Below, piece after piece: positions 25,188 to 32,933 of a DNA stretch of 64,000 nucleotides; the stretch's first letter is position 1; every line of letters starts with the position of its first letter. The translations under genes were made by a program, and so were the position numbers. Source of the DNA: Segatella cerevisiae (GTDB lineage: Bacteria > Bacteroidota > Bacteroidia > Bacteroidales > Bacteroidaceae); the NCBI RefSeq assembly GCF_024054555.1, contig NZ_JAMXLY010000002.1, forward strand, positions 62,001 through 126,000. Direction: 5' to 3'. The notes below the pieces were generated by a model, which was given only the letters and a program-made list of their open reading frames with translations, made no database searches and had not been told where the DNA came from.

Positions 25188-27311
25188 TTAGAATCGTGTT
25201 TCAACCTCCCTACTTACTGATGAATGTTTTTTAATATCTATATTTTTACCAAAACGATAAGTAACGCTGAAAGATACGGTAAATGGATGATAGCTATTAT
25301 GAAAGGCCATATACATTCCTTCATTTGCGTAAGAAGTACCAGAAGTAGAAGGAGAAATAACATTAAGGCAGTTCAATCCAAAGCTTAACTTCTCTGAACA
25401 ACTATAATTCAATCCGCAATCAACTTCCCAATTACTTTTTATCACAGTTATAGAACTATTTTGTCTACTATTGTATATCACGTCAGTATACCCTGTAAAA
25501 CGATTTTTCTTGTCGAAGATAAAGTTTAGATTAGCAACAAAATCACCTGTGAGGAGTTTCGATGATGGAAGATTAAAAGCGGTTTTACTTACATTTTTCT
25601 CATAATTGATATCACATATTAGATTTGCCTTAATCCATCTGATGAAACCGTAATATGCAGAAATACTTGTTCCCCAGCTATCTTTATTATAAGCATTCTG
25701 CCATTGGGTGATAGACTGCGATGTTTTATTGTCCATCGTTGTGACCTGTGACATCGCATCAGTCTGTCTAACATAATGCAATTCTGAGAATAATGACACA
25801 TTTCCTATATTACAATCTGTCTGCAATCTTAATTTCAAATAATAGCTAGGCTTCAAATCAAGATTACCAATAGATACAGAATTAGCAGTATTATAGGTTG
25901 AAAAAGTATTGATATTACGTATTGAAGGTCTATATACACCGCTATTTATACCTGTCGTAAATGAACATGCATCACTAACTACGTATCTAACATAAATATC
26001 CGGAAATAAATGTCCATAATTAGATACGTTGCCCATCTCTTGATGGAGTTTTATATTTACATGAGTGAGTTCATAACGTAGCCCCAACTGGAATTCAAGT
26101 TTTTTATATATCTTATTAAAAATTGAATAAGCACTATATTCATCTTCACCATATTCAGCTGAATTCTGTTGCGTTAGAAGTGTTGAATTCTCATAATCAT
26201 CTGTACTTGAAGTTTTTGTCCATATAGTTTTAACACCACTACTCCAAGATATAGAAAACGGTAGTTGACAATCATAATCAAGGGTTAGACTCATACCCTT
26301 CAGCATAGCATCTGTGATATTGTCAAAATGATCATCTACAAGTTCATTACTGCTCAAAATATGCTGAGTGGAATTAAATTTATAGAAAGAATTGTCCTTG
26401 AATTTAAACCATTCTGATCTTGCATTAAAATGTCTATTGTTAGAGAACTTCTTATCAACCGAAAAACCAACAGACAGATTTTTTTCTGGAGCATTGATAT
26501 TTGATATTGTGTAACTATTACTAATTAATTTTCCATCATAATCTTGATTTTGCATATCGCAAGACTTGAAATTTTTAACTTCACTATTATAATAGCTAAC
26601 ATCGGCTCCGGTAGTGAAAGAGCTATCTAATTGCCAAGCTAAATCTCCGTTTAAAGATAAGTCGTTGTTTCTGACTTTATAAGGTGTATTTTCTGATTGT
26701 ACATTATCAGTGAAATATTTTTGGTTAGTTTCGCGGAAATGTTTCTTTCCATATGACCAACTTGAATTAATAGATGCTACAATTTTCTTATAATCTGAAT
26801 TTAGAGATAGATGTGGTTCCTCTTTAAATGCTTTTTCTCTATAGAGTTCATTGGAAATTTCTCCTCCAAAATAATTTTTTTTCTTCTCTGTTATAAAGTT
26901 CAATATTGCATAATCCCCTTCTGCACTGTATTTCGCACCTGGATTTTTTATTATTTCAATATATTTTATAGATGACGCACTATAACTTTTCAAAAAACCA
27001 GGAAGCTGGGCGGAGGATAAATTTTTGAGAGTGCCATTAAACATTATTTTAATTCCGTCTCTATTTATTATTTTTATATTGTCGTCACTTACTAGTATTC
27101 CTGGAACAGAACGTAATAAATCAAAGATGTTCGCCTTACCATTCTTTAATAATCTAACGTCTACAATATCTTTGTCAGGCTTGTGTGTAATCAATTTCCT
27201 TGATTTTACAACACTAACCTCCTGAATATTAATTGTTGTATCCATCTCTTGTGAAAAGACAGAATTACAATTGATTAAAGATGATAAAACAAATATTAAT
27301 GTAATTTTCAT
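25188..27311 (-). CDS. Outer-membrane beta-barrel protein with plug-like domain
   Basis: 707 residues. A signal peptide (LIFVLSSLINCNSVFS) is followed by a short N-terminal segment with INIQEVSVVKSRKL, a plug domain with NIFDLLRSVPGILV and IEIIKNPGAKYSAEGD (cf. NPGAKY in the neighbouring barrel), then a C-terminal barrel ending in YRFGKN. It belongs to the same family as the 761-residue barrel but lacks its N-terminal carboxypeptidase-regulatory repeat. It has its own TAACTTTG promoter, divergent from the TPR/HTH regulator. The deleted IS982 element now lies between the two barrels, probably splitting a former operon. Confidence 0.8.
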   Translation of the reverse strand: MKITLIFVLSSLINCNSVFSQEMDTTINIQEVSVVKSRKLITHKPDKDIVDVRLLKNGKANIFDLLRSVPGILVSDDNIKIINRDGIKIMFNGTLKNLSSAQLPGFLKSYSASSIKYIEIIKNPGAKYSAEGDYAILNFITEKKKNYFGGEISNELYREKAFKEEPHLSLNSDYKKIVASINSSWSYGKKHFRETNQKYFTDNVQSENTPYKVRNNDLSLNGDLAWQLDSSFTTGADVSYYNSEVKNFKSCDMQNQDYDGKLISNSYTISNINAPEKNLSVGFSVDKKFSNNRHFNARSEWFKFKDNSFYKFNSTQHILSSNELVDDHFDNITDAMLKGMSLTLDYDCQLPFSISWSSGVKTIWTKTSSTDDYENSTLLTQQNSAEYGEDEYSAYSIFNKIYKKLEFQLGLRYELTHVNIKLHQEMGNVSNYGHLFPDIYVRYVVSDACSFTTGINSGVYRPSIRNINTFSTYNTANSVSIGNLDLKPSYYLKLRLQTDCNIGNVSLFSELHYVRQTDAMSQVTTMDNKTSQSITQWQNAYNKDSWGTSISAYYGFIRWIKANLICDINYEKNVSKTAFNLPSSKLLTGDFVANLNFIFDKKNRFTGYTDVIYNSRQNSSITVIKSNWEVDCGLNYSCSEKLSFGLNCLNVISPSTSGTSYANEGMYMAFHNSYHPFTVSFSVTYRFGKNIDIKKHSSVSREVETRF

Positions 27312-27398
27312 TATACGTAAATCTTTTTAGACATATCTTTTGAAGCTTTATTACATCTTGGATCTGAGTAATCTATATTTAATTATCTTTAAAGAAAA

Positions 27399-27406
27399 CA
27401 AAGTTA
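27399..27406 (-). promoter_or_regulatory. TAACTTTG -7 box of the 707-aa barrel gene
   Basis: CAAAGTTA on the plus strand, ~88 bp upstream of the ATG at 27311. The GTTGCAGGT repeats lie 50-130 bp further upstream. Confidence 0.5.
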
Positions 27407-27457
27407 TAAACCTTTTTATTAACGTCCTAATTTTTATACAAAAAGTTAAATGTAGAT

Positions 27458-27542
27458 GTTGCAGGTATCGTTGCAGGTTAAAATTCTAAAAATCAACAAG
27501 TTGAGCTTATTATAACGATTTTGTTGCAGGTCAAATGCAACA
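27458..27542. promoter_or_regulatory. GTTGCAGGT repeats between divergent promoters
   Basis: GTTGCAGGT occurs three times in direct orientation (27458-27466, 27470-27478, 27523-27531); the first two are 12 bp apart. An inverted half-site TGCAACA at 27536-27542 forms a TGTTGCA...TGCAACA dyad with the third. The position between the barrel and regulator promoters suggests an operator region, plausibly for the encoded regulator. Confidence 0.5.
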
Positions 27543-27692
27543 GAAACAGACAATCTTGAGACTAGAAAAATCATATTATAAACAAAAACAAGATTATTAT
27601 TCAGCTATTAACGGAATATTTTAATTGGACTTTTTTATAGTTAAACGTCTCAATTATATTACAAATAGTTAATAAAAGTCACCAAAAAGTCA

Positions 27693-27700
27693 TATATTTG
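27693..27700 (+). promoter_or_regulatory. TATATTTG -7 box of the TPR/HTH regulator
   Basis: A TAnnTTTG match 34 bp upstream of the ATG at 27735. Confidence 0.5.
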
Positions 27701-27734
27701 CATTACAATAACTGATTCTAATAAAAAGGACTAT

Positions 27735-29321
27735 ATGCTGAAAATAAACATAAAAGTATTATCTACGATATATACAATCATGATGTTTACATCATGTCAT
27801 GATAATATAAACAAAAAATTGGAAATGGCAGACGGATGCCTGAGCAGAAATAGTGTTGACTCGGCATATAACATTTTAATGCACATTAATCCTGAAAATC
27901 TAAATGGAGATGAAAATATAGCCTTATACACATTGTTAAATACTAAGACTAAATACATAAAATATATTCCCGTGAAAAACGACTCCATTGATTATGCTAT
28001 ATTCTATTATAAACAGAATGGACCCAAAGCAAGATTGGCAGAAGCATATAATTATAAGGGCATAACTTTGTTTAGTGACTCCCAGAAAAGCAAAGAAGCT
28101 CTTAAATATCTTAAAAAGGCAGAAGCCATTGCTCTAAGAATGGATAATCCAAAACTAATACAGAAAATCGAAGAGAATATATGTACTGTGAACCTGTATT
28201 CTGGTTGCTATATAAAAAGTTTGGAATATGGCAAGAAATCTCTTAGATACGCTAATAAATTTAATGACACGGTAAGCATGGCTTATGACTTATCTTACAT
28301 ATCAAATTCGTATTCTGGACTTGGATATGACGATTCTGCTTTTATATATGAAATGAAAATATTACCACATCTGAATTATTTTTGCAAATCTGATCAGGGT
28401 ATCCTATTAAGTAATATTAGTGTTCTATACTTCCAAAAACATGACTATGATAAAGCAGACAAATTTCTAAAGAAGGCATTTGCTACAATTCCAAATGTTT
28501 ACACATATTCAATAGCTGCTGATATATATATTAAAAAAGGTGAGTATACAAAAGCTAATGAAATTATGACGAGAGCTCCCTTACCAATGAATTATATTGA
28601 ACAGTTGAAAAAGCTGTCAACCTTATATGACTTGAACAGAAAATTAAAAAACTATGTCAAAGCATTAAATATTGCAGACTCTATCATTGAACTTAACAAA
28701 AAGACATACGATGCAAAAGAACATGACAATCTTAACGATATACAAGCAAAATACGACCGTGAGATGATGGCTCAGAATTTTAAAAGCCAAATCATATATA
28801 TTATTGGAGCATTACTGCTGCTCTCGTTGTTAATAATATTGCTAATCTTTAGACAGAAATATAGAAACTCTAAAATACGACAGAGCATAATTCAAAACCG
28901 TCTGCTAATAAACGAATATAAAAAGCGAATATCTAAAATGGAAAATGCAAAAGATAATTCCATTTCTAAGATTTCAAACTTGGAACAGAAGATTAATGTT
29001 TTAGAGAATAAAGAGTCAAAGGCTTTATATAATGGCAAACGCTGCTATGAGAGTATCCTTGATAATAATACTATTGTAAATTGGTCTGCTAAGGATCTTA
29101 AGGATTTCGTAGATTACTACAAGTTCAAGGACCTTCCATTCATTTCATCACTTGATGAAGAATATCGCAAACTCAGTCCGAAGCAATACCTATATTTGAT
29201 AATGGTGAATGCCATGAATAAAGACAATGCTACTGTTGAAAGAATAATGGGAGTTAGCAATGTTACCATTAGGTCTATGAAATCACGTATAAAGGCGAAG
29301 AAAGCATATCATCCTTCTTAA
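27735..29321 (+). CDS. Membrane-anchored TPR protein with C-terminal helix-turn-helix (regulator)
   Basis: 528 residues. The N-terminus looks like a lipoprotein signal (IMMFTSC, Cys ~20). Residues ~25-330 are tetratricopeptide-like helical repeats. One transmembrane span (IIYIIGALLLLSLLIILLIF) is near 350, followed by a coiled coil and a C-terminal LuxR-like helix-turn-helix, LSPKQYLYLIMVNAMNKD then MGVSNVTIRSMKSRIKAKK. This periplasmic TPR/cytoplasmic HTH layout is widespread in Bacteroidetes regulators. Divergent from the barrel/exporter genes, it is the obvious candidate to sense a periplasmic signal and control them. The gene is strongly AT-rich like its neighbours. Confidence 0.8.
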   Translation: MLKINIKVLSTIYTIMMFTSCHDNINKKLEMADGCLSRNSVDSAYNILMHINPENLNGDENIALYTLLNTKTKYIKYIPVKNDSIDYAIFYYKQNGPKARLAEAYNYKGITLFSDSQKSKEALKYLKKAEAIALRMDNPKLIQKIEENICTVNLYSGCYIKSLEYGKKSLRYANKFNDTVSMAYDLSYISNSYSGLGYDDSAFIYEMKILPHLNYFCKSDQGILLSNISVLYFQKHDYDKADKFLKKAFATIPNVYTYSIAADIYIKKGEYTKANEIMTRAPLPMNYIEQLKKLSTLYDLNRKLKNYVKALNIADSIIELNKKTYDAKEHDNLNDIQAKYDREMMAQNFKSQIIYIIGALLLLSLLIILLIFRQKYRNSKIRQSIIQNRLLINEYKKRISKMENAKDNSISKISNLEQKINVLENKESKALYNGKRCYESILDNNTIVNWSAKDLKDFVDYYKFKDLPFISSLDEEYRKLSPKQYLYLIMVNAMNKDNATVERIMGVSNVTIRSMKSRIKAKKAYHPS

Positions 29322-29428
29322 ATCAGTCTTTATAGTTATGATCAAAAAAACTCATAACAACTAATTTACATCACGAAAATAGGATAGTCAGATGAACTGT
29401 ATCAAAGTCCTTTTCTTTTTGGTTGTTG

Positions 29429-29475
29429 CCCTCATCCGAAAGGCACGATTTCCAATCGTGTTTTTCGGATGAGGG
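29429..29475. repeat. Perfect nested inverted repeat
   Basis: 13-bp arms CCCTCATCCGAAA (29429-29441) and TTTCGGATGAGGG (29463-29475) enclose a second perfect stem, CACGATT-TCC-AATCGTG (29444-29460), separated by GG/TT. No T-run follows on the plus strand. It lies between the regulator and the IS256 remnant, and could be a bidirectional terminator or the end of a lost element. Confidence 0.7.
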
Positions 29476-29493
29476 ACATTACAGTCAGCAAAG

Positions 29494-30106
29494 TTACATA
29501 ATCTTGAATCTGTTTCCAAATGTTATAGCTAATTGCTGAGCCGTGAGTTCCAAATTCGGTATCGGCATGATCCATTTCCTGCGGATATTGCGGTATACCA
29601 GGTAGACAAGCTTATAGAGGGCATCATCATTGGAGTACACCCCCTTTGTTCTTCGTTACCATACGTACCTGACGGTGATAACCGTCAACGATATTAGTCG
29701 TATAGACAATTCTTCGATATCTGCATTGTACTGGAAAAATTGGCTGAGATAGTCTCATTTACCCCTACAAGATTTGATTACAATAGGATACAGATTGCCC
29801 CATTTCTTGTCTAAATTGTCCAGCTTAATTTCAGTCTTTTCCCTGTTAGAAGCAGCATAGACCAATTTGAGATCCTTGAGATCCCCCCTTTTGATTCTTG
29901 CTTCCCACGTACTTCAAAGAATTGCGAATTTGATGGACAATACAGAGTCGTACGTCGGTGTTGGGAAAGACACTCTAGATGACATCGGGAGAACCACAGA
30001 GACCGTCGATGCGGTAATGAGATATCTTTTACGCCACCGTTCTGATGGTCTGTCAGGACGCTAAGCCAAAAGTTAGCACCTTCACTATAGGACACATGCA
30101 TCTCTC
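29494..30106 (-). pseudogene. IS256-family (mutator-type) transposase remnant
   Basis: Reading leftwards, fragments in shifting frames match IS256-type transposases. They are EGANFWLSVLTD near 30080, then PNTDVRLCIVHQIRNSLKYV near 29930, INFSQFFQYNA near 29740, and the C-terminal YRNIRRKW and QQLAITFGNRFKI ending at a stop at 29494. At least three frameshifts or deletions are needed to join them, and the first half is absent. It is inactive. The short frame at 29811-30101 covers only one piece of it. Confidence 0.8.
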
Positions 30107-30155
30107 CTAATGCATGGGTAGTAAAATTAAATTACAACTAATCACAGCAAATACG
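30103..30155 (-). repeat. Copy 1 of IS-leader direct repeat
   Basis: TCTCCTAATGCATGGGTAG and the following AAAATTA/CTAAT/GCAAATA blocks match 31345-31400 in the same orientation with a few gaps. On the minus strand this copy leads into the IS256 remnant; its TAnnTTTG box is degraded. Confidence 0.65.
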
Positions 30156-30279
30156 TTTTAAATCCTACATCAGTGTCCGTTATACCATTTTCCTTTAATA
30201 TCGCTTTGACACCTTCAACTTCTCCTCTGTCAAAATCTAGTAGTGTGTCGTCTAAATTAAAAATAACATTTTTAATCAC
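30142..30279 (-). pseudogene. Truncated HAD hydrolase (YjjG-like), Firmicutes-type
   Basis: A GTG-started frame of 45 codons begins VIKNVIFNLDDTLLDFDRGE, the N-terminus of a HAD hydrolase of the YjjG/pyrimidine-nucleotidase kind. It is cut after about 40 residues where the IS-leader repeat begins. The motif-I nucleophile position reads FNLDDT instead of FDLDDT. A strong Shine-Dalgarno GAGGAG (30289-30294) sits 9 nt before the GTG, unlike any native gene here. Together with the upstream oxidoreductase it looks like a captured Firmicutes gene pair. Confidence 0.65.
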
Positions 30280-30352
30280 CTGTATTATCTCCTCAGTCTA
30301 ACAAATATGTTTTACGTTATTAAATGTTCTATGCTTCACATTCTACCTTTCC

Positions 30353-31303
30353 TTACGGTACCAATAAAATCTTACCCATACTTCTACCTGACTCAAGATA
30401 CTCATAGGCATCTTTCCCCTCAGCCAAAGAAAAAAGCGTAGGTTCGCTAACTTTAATTTGATTAGTTTCAAAATATTTAAATAAACGTCTGCTTCTTCTT
30501 TTCCGTTCAGCAGCACTATCTAAGTAATCCCATAAATCGCCTGTTAAAATACTCTTTGAGCTTTCTAACAAACTTAAGGGATTAATCAACTCAGGATTCC
30601 CCCCTGCCATTCCGTAAAAAACAACTTTTCCTTTATTAACTGAGAGTTCAAGACTCTGTTTTAATGTACTGCCAACACCATCATAGACTGTATCAAAACT
30701 GGCTTTATTGGCTGTTTCCCAATCAGATTCTCGCAAAAAAACTTTTTTTGCTCCTTGTTTGAGCGCTAGTTGTTGTTTTTCTCTTGTTGATGTAGTTCCG
30801 TAAACATTGATACCATCTGCCGTTAACATTTGTGCCAAAATTTGTCCGACCCCACCGCTAATTCCATGGATAAAGACATTTGCATCTTCTTGGTTATTAC
30901 CTAAATCATGAGCTAGAAAATCAGCTGTTAGCCCTTGTAAGCCAATAGCTGCAACCACCTTAGGGTCAAGTATTGCTGGAACTTTAATTGCATTTTGCTC
31001 TGGAACACAAACATATTGCGCTTCTGCCAAAGGAACATCCACAAACAAAACTTGATCATCTAATCTAAAGTTTTTAACATTTTCACCAACTTGAACAACA
31101 CGACCTAAGCCCTCATAGCCATTAATATATGGCGTATGGTTTTCAATGTGATATGTACCCCGTCTTCGATAAATATCTGCAAAATTTAAACCTATATATT
31201 TTGTTTCCACTAATAATTGATTCTTTGTTACTTTAGGTAAAGCCACATCTCCATATTGTAAGACGGAATTATCACCAAAAGTATTGAAGTATAAAGCTTT
31301 CAA
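30353..31303 (-). CDS. Zinc-type alcohol dehydrogenase-like / quinone oxidoreductase
   Basis: A 316-residue medium-chain dehydrogenase/reductase of the NADPH:quinone oxidoreductase type. It has an N-terminal GroES-like domain with NFADIYRRRGTY and GYEGLGRVVQVG, the nucleotide motif HGISGGVGQ near residue 147, and VYDGVGSTLKQSL. The structural-zinc cysteines are absent, as in quinone reductases. Translation starts at TTG (31303) 7 nt after a textbook AGGAGG (31311-31316), a Firmicutes-style signal. Codon use is AT-rich. A Bacteroidetes promoter from an IS leader lies upstream and probably drives it. Acquired by transfer, by inference. Confidence 0.85.
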   Translation of the reverse strand: MKALYFNTFGDNSVLQYGDVALPKVTKNQLLVETKYIGLNFADIYRRRGTYHIENHTPYINGYEGLGRVVQVGENVKNFRLDDQVLFVDVPLAEAQYVCVPEQNAIKVPAILDPKVVAAIGLQGLTADFLAHDLGNNQEDANVFIHGISGGVGQILAQMLTADGINVYGTTSTREKQQLALKQGAKKVFLRESDWETANKASFDTVYDGVGSTLKQSLELSVNKGKVVFYGMAGGNPELINPLSLLESSKSILTGDLWDYLDSAAERKRRSRRLFKYFETNQIKVSEPTLFSLAEGKDAYEYLESGRSMGKILLVP

Positions 31304-31344
31304 ATTTTCACCTCCTATCAGCTAACGCTTATTCATATGTTGTT

Positions 31345-31400
31345 TCTCCTAATGCAAAGATAGTAAAATTACAGCTAATAACAACTTGTGGCAAATATTT
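31345..31400 (-). repeat. Copy 2 of IS-leader direct repeat, with promoter
   Basis: Matches 30103-30155. On the minus strand it contains TTG (plus 31382-31384), a 19-bp spacer and TATCTTTG (plus 31355-31362). Next come TTAGGAG and ATGAATAAGCG, which stops at once (TAG). It appears to be the 5' end of a lost IS copy and now reads into the oxidoreductase gene. Confidence 0.6.
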
Positions 31401-31529
31401 TCTAGAAATATTAGAAAAACAACGACTTTCCTAAAATATTTTCCTTTCTTATTTGTCTTCAATAATGTAGGGTAACCCTAGGAGACATTCGCGAATGAAA
31501 TGATTAGGTTTTAAAAATTAAATGTGATT

Positions 31530-31751
31530 ATGTTCTGGAAAAAGAGTAAATTAGTAGCTAACGTAGACACAAATAGATGCCGAAACTGTAAATATTGTGA
31601 ATGGATCTGCCGGAGAAGAGTATTAGAGAGTCACTGGATATCAGGAAAATATACTACTTTTGTCAACCATCCTGAAAGGTGTGTCGGTTGTGGGAAATGT
31701 GTTGAAGCTTGTCCTGAAGATGCCATTGAACTGATAAGAAGATATTGTTAA
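31530..31751 (+). CDS. Small 2[4Fe-4S] ferredoxin-like protein
   Basis: About 73 residues from the ATG at 31530 (a GTG two codons earlier is possible). Two cluster-binding motifs are present: CRNCKYCEWIC in the first half and CVGCGKCVEACP in the second. The spacing fits a bacterial-type dicluster ferredoxin, but the first motif departs from CxxCxxCxxxCP in lacking the final proline. It is strongly basic. It lies 19 bp before a small membrane protein gene and upstream of an ECF sigma factor on the same strand, so it may be part of a redox-responsive unit. Confidence 0.8.
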   Translation: MFWKKSKLVANVDTNRCRNCKYCEWICRRRVLESHWISGKYTTFVNHPERCVGCGKCVEACPEDAIELIRRYC

Positions 31752-31770
31752 ACTAAAAATAAAAAGTAAG

Positions 31771-32130
31771 ATGAAACTAAGAACAAAACAGAGAACGGGA
31801 ATAAGAGTGACTGGCCATATTTTAATGTGGCTTGTACTATTGGCCGGCTTCAGTGCTATCGTAATGCTCTTATGGAATTGGCTGATGCCTGACCTATTCG
31901 GTCTGAAAGATATCAATTTCTGGCATGCTTTGGGGCTGTTGATATTATCCAAGATATTGTTCGGTGGTATGATCCATGGGGAAATGTCTCATGCCAGACA
32001 CCACTATATGTCTGAAAAGTGGCATCAGATGTCTCCCGAAGAACGTAGAGAATTTATCAGACACCGGCAATACCACTTCCGGCATGACTTTTATCAGGCT
32101 GACACCAATGCTGATAAAAAAGAACTATAA
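31771..32130 (+). CDS. Small membrane protein with His-rich C-terminus, hypothetical
   Basis: 119 residues. Two hydrophobic spans (VTGHILMWLVLLAGFSAIVMLL, residues ~12-34; FWHALGLLILSKILFGG, ~50-66) are followed by a ~50-residue tail with about nine histidines (for example SHARHHYM, RHRQYHFRHDF) and the stretch MSPEERREF. I do not recognise the family with certainty. It lies 6 bp upstream of an ECF sigma gene, the position expected of an anti-sigma or sensor. The His-rich tail suggests metal binding. Both points are inference. Confidence 0.65.
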   Translation: MKLRTKQRTGIRVTGHILMWLVLLAGFSAIVMLLWNWLMPDLFGLKDINFWHALGLLILSKILFGGMIHGEMSHARHHYMSEKWHQMSPEERREFIRHRQYHFRHDFYQADTNADKKEL

Positions 32131-32136
32131 TATAAA

Positions 32137-32700
32137 ATGGAGGAATCCTATAAAGACAAACTCATAGCGAAATATCAGCCTCAACTTAAATCGTTTATCC
32201 TTAAAAGGGTGAACAATAAGGAAGATGCTGAAGACATTCTACAAGATGTTCTATATCAATTCTTTAAGACGATTAATCAAGCTTCAAGCCCTATTGAGCA
32301 AATATCTGTCTGGCTCTTCCGGGTCGCCAGGAACGATATCATCAACCACGGCATCAAGCATAGGGAAGAAGAACTCCCCAGTATTCAAGACGAAGATGGT
32401 ACGGATGAAATTCTGGAAGATTTCTCTGATACTTTGTTCAATGAAGATGGTGCTTCATCACCAGAAGACGAGTATCTACGGTCTTTGATATGGTCTGAAC
32501 TTGACCATGCCCTTTCCGAGCTACCTCCGGAGCAACGAGAGATTTATGAATTGACAGAGGTCGAGGGCATTCCGATGAAAGAGATCGCTCAGACAATTAA
32601 GGTTCCGATAAATACTCTTTTATCCCGAAAGCATTACGCTGTGCTCCATCTTCGCAAACGGTTGAAAAATCTTTATGATGAGATTACTGGTTATCCATAA
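32137..32700 (+). CDS. ECF-type RNA polymerase sigma factor
   Basis: 187 residues. Region 2 at ~10-75 (NKEDAEDILQDVLYQFF, then WLFRVARNDIINH) is followed by an acidic linker (EEELPSIQDEDGTDEILEDF) longer than usual. Region 4 at ~125-180 has LSELPPEQREIYELTEVEGIPMKEIA, helix-turn-helix VPINTLLSRKHYAV and a basic tail. Separated by 6 bp from the His-rich membrane protein and preceded by the ferredoxin gene, it probably forms a three-gene operon. No sequence-specific target promoter could be identified in the window. Confidence 0.88.
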   Translation: MEESYKDKLIAKYQPQLKSFILKRVNNKEDAEDILQDVLYQFFKTINQASSPIEQISVWLFRVARNDIINHGIKHREEELPSIQDEDGTDEILEDFSDTLFNEDGASSPEDEYLRSLIWSELDHALSELPPEQREIYELTEVEGIPMKEIAQTIKVPINTLLSRKHYAVLHLRKRLKNLYDEITGYP

Positions 32701-32933
32701 TCGGTAATTTCATTATAAAGACACTTTTAGATTATTCCACACCTACAAGCCTTAGTTTTAGGCTATAAATTTATCCTAAGAGAAATCACCACCGATTCAC
32801 CTGATTTTGGGAAAGCACCAATGATTATGAGTTTGATAAGAATGGATCATAGGAATAAGAATCCTACAATATCCATCATACACTCAGTTTTCAGAATACC
32901 AAAGTTGGTTTTATCTCCTTATTTCGACTATTC

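Noticed and set aside
29811..30101. 96-codon minus-strand ORF as an intact gene
   Set aside because: Only its first residues match IS256 transposases; the match continues in other frames, so it is one piece of a pseudogene.
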